A stretch of 8,463 bases of DNA from Phycisphaerae bacterium (GCA_030602845.1 JAUVYZ010000075.1:1-8463); one strand, 5' to 3'; shown: positions 1-4,381, counted from the first letter of the stretch. Notes: generated from the letters alone by a model not told the origin. Program-made: numbers and translations.

Positions 1-20
1 AGGGAGTGTTGGACTTTCAT
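1..20 (-). CDS. start of a leftward gene, product unknown (partial, runs off window)
   Basis: Only the first six codons (Met-Lys-Val-Gln-His-Ser) lie inside the window, read leftward from an ATG whose complement is at 18-20. The call rests on context. A good Shine-Dalgarno core AGGAG (complement of 28-32) sits 7 nt before the ATG, and a TATAAT-type promoter lies about 100 nt upstream on the same strand. The leader between them folds into two hairpins. Product and length cannot be judged from six residues. The Met-Lys start would suit a signal peptide, but that is a guess. It is divergent from everything between here and 4117. Confidence 0.5.
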
Positions 21-68
21 GGGTCTTCTCCTACTAACTGGTGTCTAATTCAAATACCACGTTTTTCC

Positions 69-108
69 GGGCATTACCATTTGCCCTTGGCCCAAACGTC
101 GTTCGGGC
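69..108 (-). other. two hairpins in the leader of the leftward gene
   Basis: Positions 90-108 form an 8-bp stem (GCCC plus a wobble pair plus AAC, closed by the mirrored arm) with a 3-nt loop. Positions 69-86 form a 5-bp GGGCA/TGCCC stem with an 8-nt loop. Read on the minus strand, both fall between the predicted transcription start near 114 and the Shine-Dalgarno site at 28-32. They could regulate translation or protect the mRNA. Neither has a following T-run that would make it a terminator. The pairing is seen directly; the role is inferred. Confidence 0.4.
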
Positions 109-120
109 TCCATTGTCCCC

Positions 121-148
121 ATTATACCCATAGCCCCGCACTTTACAA
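121..148 (-). promoter_or_regulatory. sigma-70-type promoter reading leftward
   Basis: On the minus strand a perfect -10 TATAAT (complement of 121-126) is preceded by TTGTAA (complement of 143-148) with a 16-nt spacer. Predicted transcription would start near 114 and run to the ATG at 20, giving a leader of roughly 95 nt. It fits the partial leftward gene. Confidence 0.5.
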
Positions 149-212
149 GCCTTTTTTCACGCATCATTTCCAAAAAACCATCGGCTGTTCTTTCTGAGGA
201 CTCATCTATGCA

Positions 213-261
213 CCCCGCCCCTCCGTCGTCTCCCATCCCCCATCCCCCCGCTCCCGCTCCC
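213..261 (-). other. G-quadruplex-prone G-rich tract on the minus strand
   Basis: The plus strand carries successive C-runs at 213-216, 218-221, 232-234, 237-241, 244-249, 253-255 and 259-261. On the minus strand these become seven G-runs of 3-6, most separated by 1-3 nt, which meets the usual G4 pattern. It lies 65-140 nt upstream of the leftward promoter at 121-148 and outside any supported gene. Conceptual ORFs across it give only low-complexity Pro or Gly peptides. Confidence 0.45.
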
Positions 262-273
262 GCGTTTGTCTCC

Positions 274-370
274 CGGCCAACCCAGTTGGCCGCGCCGACG
301 ATGGCAAAGTCCGCGACGAAGCTCGCTTCAAGAGCGGTCTTTGCCGAAGTACACACAGCCGCAACGCGGC
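274..370. repeat. cluster of three hairpins, one long and nested
   Basis: Three inverted repeats follow one another. Positions 274-292 have a 7-bp stem (CGGCCAA/TTGGCCG) with a 5-nt loop. Positions 303-345 are a nested dyad: GGCAAAG/CTTTGCC outside, CCGC/GCGG after a T-T mismatch, and an inner GAAGC-TC-GCTTC hairpin, 16 bp in all. Positions 358-370 have GCCGC-AAC-GCGGC. This looks like a REP/BIME-like extragenic palindromic cluster. Nothing downstream resembles a transcript end. The rest of 150-480 shows no gene; 411-450 resembles a dispersed planctomycete-type intergenic phrase of the 'ccttggtgcc...ccttcgtggcc' kind. Confidence 0.5.
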
Positions 371-493
371 AGACAAACCACCCCCCACCGACTCCTCCCA
401 AACCACGCACCCGGTGCCCTTGGTGCCTTCCTGCCTTCGTGGCCAACTTCTTTTGATCTAATCTCTGCGTCCTCTGCTTGCCCCGCCTGTCCC

Positions 494-547
494 GTGAGAT
501 AGTGAAATGTTATCTCACCGGGGTGAGATAGCGAAGCGTTATCTAAC
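494..547. repeat. two tandem 25-nt hairpin repeats with compensating changes
   Basis: Two 25-nt copies (494-518 and 523-547) share the form GTGAGATA-n9-TATCTCAC or TATCTAAC, separated by CGGG. Each folds into an 8-bp stem that continues through three more pairs to a 3-nt loop. The inner arms differ between copies: GTG-AAA-TGT in the first and GCG-AAG-CGT in the second. Two wobble pairs in copy 1 become Watson-Crick pairs in copy 2, so pairing is kept while sequence changes. Similar palindromes are scattered in uncultured planctomycete-type genomes, from memory and not verified here. Confidence 0.6.
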
Positions 548-572
548 TGGGGTCTTCCGCCGCCTGCCCGAG

Positions 573-595
573 TCCCTGCATATTTTAGGCAGGGA
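573..595. repeat. isolated 7-bp hairpin
   Basis: TCCCTGC at 573-579 pairs with GCAGGGA at 589-595 around a 9-nt AT-rich loop. It sits between the 25-nt repeat pair and the first ATA-loop hairpin and adds to the palindrome density of this spacer. No T-run follows. Confidence 0.4.
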
Positions 596-608
596 TCCAG
601 CTATTTAT

Positions 609-630
609 GTGCTTATAAAGCACTTTTTTT
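609..630 (+). terminator. possible weak terminator (ATA-loop hairpin plus seven T)
   Basis: GTGCTT at 609-614 pairs with AAGCAC at 618-623 around an ATA loop and is followed by seven T (624-630). The layout is that of a rho-independent terminator, but the stem is short and AT-rich and no gene clearly ends upstream on the plus strand. The hairpin is also a member of the ATA-loop family at 836, 916 and 942, so its position before a T-run may be coincidence. Confidence 0.3.
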
Positions 631-631
631 C

Positions 632-660
632 TTGACTTTTGTTTGAATTTATGTTAAAAT
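632..660 (+). promoter_or_regulatory. strong sigma-70-type promoter reading rightward
   Basis: TTGACT (632-637) and TAAAAT (655-660) are separated by exactly 17 nt, close to consensus. Transcription would start near 667 and run into a 480-nt stretch with no long ORF but many hairpins and one small ORF (867-1010). It may therefore drive a non-coding RNA or a structured leader. Confidence 0.5.
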
Positions 661-818
661 ACCCCCATGTTCGCCAGCAGGTAAACATAAACCGCCAGTA
701 GGCGCCAGATATAGCGGAGAGCCGCACGTTTTCGTATCAGCAGATACACGCCAAAAATCATCATTCGTGAAAGGTGTATAGTGAATAATCTTGTAGCGAA
801 ACTTGCCCCTTTTGTCAT
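654..818 (-). CDS. tentative 54-aa hydrophobic small protein (unproven)
   Basis: A leftward ATG (complement of 816-818) opens a 54-codon frame ending in TAA (complement of 654-656). The peptide is rich in Leu, Tyr, Val and Trp with interspersed Arg. Two hydrophobic stretches, about residues 19-28 and 36-53, could be membrane segments separated by a basic loop (RKRAALR). No convincing Shine-Dalgarno site precedes it. The stop overlaps the rightward promoter -10, and the gene covers the hairpin array at 693-747. It may be a chance frame or a relic of a membrane protein. I do not recognise it. Confidence 0.2.
   Translation of the reverse strand: MTKGASFATRLFTIHLSRMMIFGVYLLIRKRAALRYIWRLLAVYVYLLANMGVF
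693..747 (+). ncRNA. three tetraloop hairpins in a row, candidate structured RNA
   Basis: About 27 nt after the predicted start of the 632-660 promoter come three short perfect hairpins: CGCC-AGTA-GGCG (693-704), GCGG-AGAG-CCGC (714-725) and GTATC-AGCA-GATAC (734-747). They are separated by 9 and 8 nt, and all three loops begin with AG. An alternative pairing of ATACAC (744-749) with GTGTAT (774-779) would compete with the third hairpin. The regular spacing and upstream promoter suggest a structured transcript. It matches no RNA family I know. Confidence 0.35.
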
Positions 819-821
819 TGC

Positions 822-958
822 CAGCAAATATTTACGTGCCTATAAGGCACCTTAGGGGAATTATCTATGAACTACTGGCAACCGGCGATTGTCACTCTCC
901 GAGCGACCTACTTACCTGCCTATAAGGCAGCAGATATTTACGTGCCTATAAGGCACCT
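822..958. repeat. ATA-loop hairpin family with a 31-nt direct repeat
   Basis: Three 15-nt hairpins lie here: 836-850 and 942-956 (GTGCCT-ATA-AGGCAC) and 916-930 (CTGCCT-ATA-AGGCAG). A fourth relative is at 609-623 (GTGCTT-ATA-AAGCAC). Changes in one arm are matched in the other, so the pairing is conserved. The first and last of this trio sit at the same place inside a longer direct repeat, 822-852 and 928-958 (31 nt, one mismatch, 106 nt apart). The middle copy overlaps the start of the second long unit. The irregular spacing and short unit argue against a CRISPR array. Confidence 0.6.
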
Positions 959-1010
959 CTACATCTGTAGAGGACTCTCTACAAATCAGCTGCAGGAACA
1001 CCGTTTATGA
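867..1010 (+). CDS. tentative 47-aa small protein (unproven)
   Basis: ATG at 867 follows AGGGGA (854-859) with 7 nt spacing, and the frame runs 47 codons to TGA at 1008-1010. The peptide begins MNYWQPAIVTLRATYLPAYK and is rich in Tyr and Leu, with no signal peptide or clear membrane segment. It lies downstream of the promoter at 632-660. Against it, the frame crosses two ATA-loop hairpins in different reading frames and an 18-nt palindrome, so the DNA seems shaped by its repeats rather than by a protein. It could be a leader peptide or chance. No family is recognised. Confidence 0.25.
   Translation: MNYWQPAIVTLRATYLPAYKAADIYVPIRHLYICRGLSTNQLQEHRL
956..973. repeat. 8-bp perfect palindrome abutting the last ATA-loop hairpin
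   Basis: CCTCTACA (956-963) pairs with TGTAGAGG (966-973) around a 2-nt centre. Its first base is the last base of the hairpin at 942-956, so the two cannot both form fully. CTCTACA recurs at 977-983. It may be an operator or part of the hairpin cluster; no regulator is identified. Confidence 0.4.
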
Positions 1011-1040
1011 GGTTAAATGGAAATCCAAGCTAAAATTTGG

Positions 1041-1069
1041 TTGTAATTCGAGGAAAATTTTGATATTAT
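1041..1069 (+). promoter_or_regulatory. probable promoter of the pseudopilin gene
   Basis: TTGTAA (1041-1046) and TATTAT (1064-1069) are separated by 17 nt. Transcription would begin near 1076, giving a leader of about 70 nt that includes the two 24-nt-period repeats before the ATG at 1146. Confidence 0.45.
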
Positions 1070-1095
1070 CGTGGTATTGGAAGGCTTGGTTATAT

Positions 1096-1140
1096 AGCCG
1101 GGCATATAGGGGAAATAATAGTCGGGCATATATGGGAAAT
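1096..1140 (+). repeat. 21-nt direct repeat (24-nt period) in the pseudopilin leader
   Basis: Positions 1096-1116 and 1120-1140 match at 19 of 21 bases and share the core GGGCATATA. Each ends in GGGAAAT. The second GGGA (1134-1137) lies 8 nt before the ATG and may act as a weak ribosome binding site. The duplication therefore may include a translation signal or a regulator site. Confidence 0.55.
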
Positions 1141-1145
1141 ATCAG

Positions 1146-1925
1146 ATGAGCAGAAAAAGGGGATTCACGCTCGTTGAGCTTCTGGTCGTAATCGCCGTCA
1201 TTGCGCTTTTAATGGCAATATTGATGCCTGTCCTTTCTCGGGCAAGGAAGCAGGCAAAAAGCGTCATCTGCCAGTCGAACCTCAGGCAGTGGGGTCTAAT
1301 GTTCGCTATGTACACCGATGACAATGATGACTGTTTCCCAACACGCACGCGGTTAACGGGAAGGTGGATCGATGTCCTCTTCGATTACTATTTTCGCGAA
1401 GACAAGATACGCTGCTGCCCAATGGCCAAAACTCCGATGAACGATGATCCGACCGATACGAGCGCGGGCGTATACGGCGAGACATTCAAGGCTTGGGGGA
1501 AACTGGCGCCGACCGTCGGCAGGCCACAGGGAACATGGGGCAGCTATGGAATCAATCACTGGCTTTATGTGCCTGGGACGGATCCGCTCTACAGCCAACC
1601 AGCCAGGGATTACTGGAGGACAGTTAATGTAAGAAACAGGGATGAAATTCCGTTGTTTCTGGACTGCCGGGTTTGGTGCGCCGGGCCGGAGCATACCGAT
1701 GTGATCCCGGATATTGAAGACGCTTCGATAGGGAGCCACGCAGGCTCTGGCATGCAGCGTTTTTCCATCAACCGCCACAACCAGGCGATTAACGCGATAT
1801 TCCTCGATTATTCGGTCTCGAACGTACCGCTTAAGCGGCTGTATAGACTCAGATGGAGCCGTGCGTTCGATATGCACGCTCCCGAACCGGATTGGCCGCC
1901 TTGGATGGAAAACTTCAGAGACTAA
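1146..1925 (+). CDS. type II secretion-like pseudopilin (prepilin-type N-terminal methylation domain)
   Basis: This 259-aa protein has the class III signal found in pseudopilins. A short basic leader MSRKRG is cut after Gly6 by prepilin peptidase, Phe7 becomes the methylated first residue, and Glu11 is the conserved Glu5 of the mature protein. A hydrophobic helix follows (about 7-30). Residues 34-64, with the SNLRQWG-type stretch and MYTDDND, match the large planctomycete/Lentisphaerae pseudopilin family. The C-terminus (about 207-241) carries RHNQAINAIFLDYSV and a WSRAF end; here DY replaces the DG of the usual 'H-X9-DG' element. Six Cys residues (42, 63, 90, 91, 174, 178) could form disulfides outside the membrane. 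Planctomycetes carry many solitary copies of this family whose exact role is unknown; an extracytoplasmic structural or secretion role is inferred. No pil or gsp genes are adjacent. The ATG at 1146 is fixed by the leader. Confidence 0.88.
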   Translation: MSRKRGFTLVELLVVIAVIALLMAILMPVLSRARKQAKSVICQSNLRQWGLMFAMYTDDNDDCFPTRTRLTGRWIDVLFDYYFREDKIRCCPMAKTPMNDDPTDTSAGVYGETFKAWGKLAPTVGRPQGTWGSYGINHWLYVPGTDPLYSQPARDYWRTVNVRNRDEIPLFLDCRVWCAGPEHTDVIPDIEDASIGSHAGSGMQRFSINRHNQAINAIFLDYSVSNVPLKRLYRLRWSRAFDMHAPEPDWPPWMENFRD

Positions 1926-1949
1926 TAAAAACTGATGTCATTCCATAAG

Positions 1950-1994
1950 CTCTGCACCGTCAATAATTTTCTATCCGGCAGTCGCAGAGTTTTT
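1950..1994 (+). terminator. possible terminator after the pseudopilin gene
   Basis: CTCTGC (1950-1955) pairs with GCAGAG (1984-1989), followed by five T (1990-1994), 25 nt after the stop codon. The loop is long (28 nt), so the hairpin is weak. The rest of 1926-2148 holds an AT-rich patch with the palindrome AGTATATACT (2058-2067) that may contain a -10 element, but I find no good -35. Confidence 0.3.
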
Positions 1995-2118
1995 CCACAA
2001 TCAGCCCCGTTTTTGTCGCAGTCGTGTGATCTTAAAAGGTGAATCCGGCTTTATATTAGTATATACTTTGCCTCAGCACTGCATGACTCATGAGCAGACG
2101 CGATCGAGGCAGAACTGC

Positions 2119-2146
2119 AATAAAGGCTCAGAAATAAAGGCTTAGA
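2119..2146 (+). repeat. tandem 14-nt duplication carrying the ribosome binding site
   Basis: AATAAAGGCTCAGA (2119-2132) is followed directly by AATAAAGGCTTAGA (2133-2146), with one mismatch. The ATG of the oxidoreductase relic begins 2 nt later. AAAGG in the second unit is placed to serve as Shine-Dalgarno for that start, so the duplication has made a second copy of the translation signal. Confidence 0.55.
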
Positions 2147-2148
2147 TC

Positions 2149-2397
2149 ATGACAAACCAGGCAAGAATTACCCGTCGCAGATTCATTAAGAAGGCATGTT
2201 GTGCCTCAAGTCCACTGGTGCCGCCCTATCTCGTTCCGAGATCCGTGTTTGGCAAAACAGGGATTCGGCCCAGTGAACGGATAACCATGGGCGCCAGCGG
2301 CAAGACGAAAACACCAAGGCGAGATAGGATATGGCGGAGTTGTGCCGGACTAATACTACAGCGCAATGTAATATCGAAAACCCTGTTTCTGAACTAA
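2149..2397 (+). pseudogene. truncated start of a Tat-exported Gfo/Idh/MocA-type oxidoreductase
   Basis: The first 49 codons look like the start of planctomycete secreted Gfo/Idh/MocA oxidoreductases. There is a twin-arginine motif (TRRRFIKK, residues 8-15), a short apolar stretch, a PRSVFG motif (30-35) and PSERITMGA (41-49). In the family, the next residues are the glycine-rich Rossmann loop that binds NAD(P). Here the sequence breaks after GA (position 2295) into 33 unrelated basic residues and a stop at 2395-2397. No other frame restores the domain, so this is a deletion or recombination junction rather than a frameshift. Family length is usually about 400 residues or more, so about 90% is missing. 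Identity of the fragment is inferred from these motifs alone. It lies 97 nt before the sulfatase, which suggests it once led an operon of exported enzymes. Confidence 0.65.
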
Positions 2398-2460
2398 AAT
2401 CCGAAGCACGAAATCCGAAATTCGAAACAATATCAAATGTCCAAAATACGAATTTCCACT
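2397..2460. repeat. dispersed intergenic repeat fragment (AAATCCGAA type)
   Basis: This AT-rich stretch carries AAATCCGAA twice (2397-2405 and 2411-2419, 14-nt period) followed by ATTCGAAAC and related words. Phrases of this kind recur between genes in many planctomycete-like genomes, from memory. It begins exactly at the stop of the truncated oxidoreductase, so repeat-mediated recombination could have caused that truncation. No promoter for the sulfatase is evident in it. Confidence 0.4.
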
Positions 2461-2494
2461 TTAGGAAGTTAAATGGGAAAGGTCAGGTAAAACT

Positions 2495-4117
2495 ATGACC
2501 AGAGACAAAGCAGCAAACACGATCGGAACCAATGAACTTTCGAGACGGTCTTTTGTTGGAGCTATGGCTTCAACGGCAGCGGCGCTTGGCCTCGGTCGAT
2601 GTGATCTACTTGCGAAGAATACACCTTTGATGAAGAAGGCCGATCGATATAGGCCGAATGTGCTTCTTATCGTGGCGGACCAGCATAAGGCGGACGTCAT
2701 GGGAAATGCGGGGCATCCGGTTGTGAAGACGCCGCGGTTGGACCGGCTGGCCGAGAGCGGTGTGCGGTTCGACCGCGCCTATTGCCAGGACGCGATCTGC
2801 GTGCCGTCGCGGACCTCCTTCATGACGGGTCTTTACCCGCGCACGACGGGGTGCGTGGACAATCCCAACAAACCGCCTCACCATGACAAGTTATTTCCGC
2901 TGCAACAGGTCTTTCAGCGCAACGGTTACCGGACGGGTTGTTTCGGCAAGCGGCATCTGCCCCATATCGGCGAGTTGGCCTTGGGCTGGGACCGCTCGGC
3001 GACCACGATCAGTCCCAAGCTGGACCCCTCCGACGAGAACTACACCGACTGGGTGACGGAGCGCGGGCAGTTGGACGCGCACAAGCGCGATTTCGGAGGC
3101 AGCCACGACGCCGACCTGATGTCGCACATCACCGAGGTGCGCGAAGAAAATCGCACATCGACCTATGCAACCGACAAGACGCTGGAGTTCCTGAAGGAAT
3201 GCAAGGACGAGGGCAAGACGTTCTTCTGTTGGACGAACTACATCTTTCCCCATCAGCCCTATACGCCGCTCCAGAAATGGATCGACATGTATCCGCCGGA
3301 AAAAACCGAACTGCCCGAGAGCGTGAGCGAGCCTTTGGAAAACCTGCCGCCTGAGATGCAGAGCTGGCGGCGCAACACGCAGCGGCCATGGAACTTGTCT
3401 GCGGCGGCCAAGGACCATGACCTGTACCGCCGCTACGTGGCCTATTATTACGCACTTACGAGCGAGGTGGACGCGTGCGTGGGGCGGATCATGGACGGGC
3501 TGGATCGGCTCGGCCTGAGCGACGACACGATCGTGATCTACACGTCGGACCACGGCGACTTCGTCGCGGCGCACGGGATGGTGGAAAAATGCGCGCTGGG
3601 CCACAACGTTTACGAAGACACCCTGCGCGTCCCTCTGATCGTCGCCTGGCCGAAGCGTTTTCTCGAAGGCGCCGTCAACAAAAGCCTGGTGGAATTGGTC
3701 GATCTCTATCCGACCCTGATGGACTTATTGGATTTGAAGCGCCCGAAGGACGCTCCCGAACTTCCTGGAAAATCGCTGATTCCCTCGCTGACCGAAAACA
3801 AACCCACGGGCCGAAAGTACGCCGTCTCGGAAAACTGGAACCAGGCGACGGTGATTACCGAACGCTACAAACTGGGCGTCTGGATCGACCCCGGCCCCAT
3901 CCCCAAATACAAAAGACGCGACAACCGCGAACGGTTTCCCGACCAACTTTTCGACCGCGAAAAAGACCCGTTGGAACTGAAAAACCTGATCGACGACCCG
4001 AAATACACCTCCGTGAGAAAGGAGTTGCGAGCTTACTTGGATGAATGGTCCGATTCCACTCCGAATACCGGCAAGCGACAGTATGTTAGCAATTGGGTTA
4101 GCAGACAGGAGCGTTAG
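2495..4117 (+). CDS. Tat-exported type I (formylglycine) sulfatase
   Basis: This 540-aa protein hydrolyses sulfate esters, probably on a polysaccharide outside the cytoplasm. A twin-arginine signal (SRRSFVGAMA, residues 16-25) precedes an apolar stretch to about residue 35. The alkaline-phosphatase-fold domain follows from about 53. The catalytic Cys102 is in CVPSR (102-106), where it is converted to formylglycine, followed by SFMTGLYPRT. Expected metal and active-site residues are present: Asp62-Gln63, Lys152 and His154 (GKRH, where Trp is more usual than Arg), His253 (PHQPY), Asp352-His353 (SDHGD) and Lys365. The C-terminal sub-domain ends with LFDREKDPLELKNL, typical of family S1. The length is normal, with no frameshift. 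The ATG at 2495 has a weak AGG at 2485-2487, and the Tat motif fits this start. The activating enzyme (FGE or anSME) is not in the window. The substrate cannot be assigned; the planctomycete context suggests sulfated glycans. Confidence 0.93.
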   Translation: MTRDKAANTIGTNELSRRSFVGAMASTAAALGLGRCDLLAKNTPLMKKADRYRPNVLLIVADQHKADVMGNAGHPVVKTPRLDRLAESGVRFDRAYCQDAICVPSRTSFMTGLYPRTTGCVDNPNKPPHHDKLFPLQQVFQRNGYRTGCFGKRHLPHIGELALGWDRSATTISPKLDPSDENYTDWVTERGQLDAHKRDFGGSHDADLMSHITEVREENRTSTYATDKTLEFLKECKDEGKTFFCWTNYIFPHQPYTPLQKWIDMYPPEKTELPESVSEPLENLPPEMQSWRRNTQRPWNLSAAAKDHDLYRRYVAYYYALTSEVDACVGRIMDGLDRLGLSDDTIVIYTSDHGDFVAAHGMVEKCALGHNVYEDTLRVPLIVAWPKRFLEGAVNKSLVELVDLYPTLMDLLDLKRPKDAPELPGKSLIPSLTENKPTGRKYAVSENWNQATVITERYKLGVWIDPGPIPKYKRRDNRERFPDQLFDREKDPLELKNLIDDPKYTSVRKELRAYLDEWSDSTPNTGKRQYVSNWVSRQER

Positions 4118-4148
4118 AAATACCTCGTGGCTTGGGATTCCAGCCCAT

Positions 4149-4174
4149 ACTCTCGTACCAAAAAGAGAGTTTTT
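4149..4174 (+). terminator. possible terminator after the sulfatase
   Basis: ACTCTC (4149-4154) pairs with GAGAGT (4165-4170) around a 10-nt loop and runs into TTTTT (4170-4174), 31 nt after the sulfatase stop. It looks like a small intrinsic terminator. Its right arm also contains the AG-rich element just before the ATG at 4178, so it could instead be part of that leader. Confidence 0.4.
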
Positions 4175-4177
4175 AAA

Positions 4178-4222
4178 ATGCAAAGACGCGAATTCATCAA
4201 GAAACTGGACGGGCAAAAATGA
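4178..4222 (+). pseudogene. truncated start of a Tat-exported protein
   Basis: ATG at 4178 is followed by Met-Gln-Arg-Arg-Glu-Phe-Ile-Lys-Lys-Leu, a canonical twin-arginine opening very like those of planctomycete exported oxidoreductases and hydrolases. The frame then stops at codon 15 (TGA, 4220-4222), before any hydrophobic region. An AGAGAG element (4164-4169) lies 8 nt upstream. The likely reading is the 5' stump of a gene that followed the sulfatase. The family cannot be named from ten residues. A chance match is possible but unlikely given the exact RREFIKK motif, its position and the neighbouring relic at 2149. Confidence 0.5.
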
Positions 4223-4227
4223 AATCA

Positions 4228-4320
4228 TCAAACGAACACAAAACAAAAAGCACGCCGAAAATGTCCACCCCTGTGTTCAAAGCCTCTGCCGGAGTTGGTC
4301 AACGAAAGCGAATTTGCCAT
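4228..4320 (-). pseudogene. truncated or very small leftward ORF with a perfect Shine-Dalgarno
   Basis: Reading leftward, AGGAGG (complement of 4326-4331) lies 5 nt before an ATG (complement of 4318-4320). The frame is only 30 codons and ends in TGA (complement of 4228-4230). The peptide opens MANSLSLTNSGRGFEHRGG and has no recognisable domain. The start lies 61 nt after the stop of the FG-GAP gene in the same direction, as a third operon gene would. The perfect ribosome binding site suggests the 5' end was once a functional gene start. It faces the stump at 4178, so the two probably flank one deletion. It could also be an intact small protein. Confidence 0.4.
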
Positions 4321-4381
4321 TCTATCCTCCTGTGCTGTCGTGGTCGATTTGTCGTTCTATTCCGTAGGCGCCCGAACTCGG

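Noticed and set aside
45..446. 133-aa leftward ORF and overlapping frames at 206-502
   Set aside because: Low-complexity Gly/Pro/Arg peptides over a C-rich tract and dispersed repeat phrases; no ribosome binding site or domain.
822..958. CRISPR array
   Set aside because: Only two 31-nt repeats with a 75-nt gap that itself contains a repeat-related hairpin; no regular spacers and no cas genes.
1353..1877. 174-aa leftward ORF opposite the pseudopilin gene
   Set aside because: Antisense shadow of a gene with clear family motifs; composition follows the plus-strand codons.
2891..3604. 237-aa leftward ORF opposite the sulfatase
   Set aside because: Antisense shadow in a GC-rich gene; Arg/His/Val-rich peptide with no domain.
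4041..4367. 108-aa rightward ORF over the sulfatase 3' end and spacer
   Set aside because: Out of frame with the sulfatase, passes through its stop region, and has no domain; the in-frame stump at 4178 explains the spacer better.
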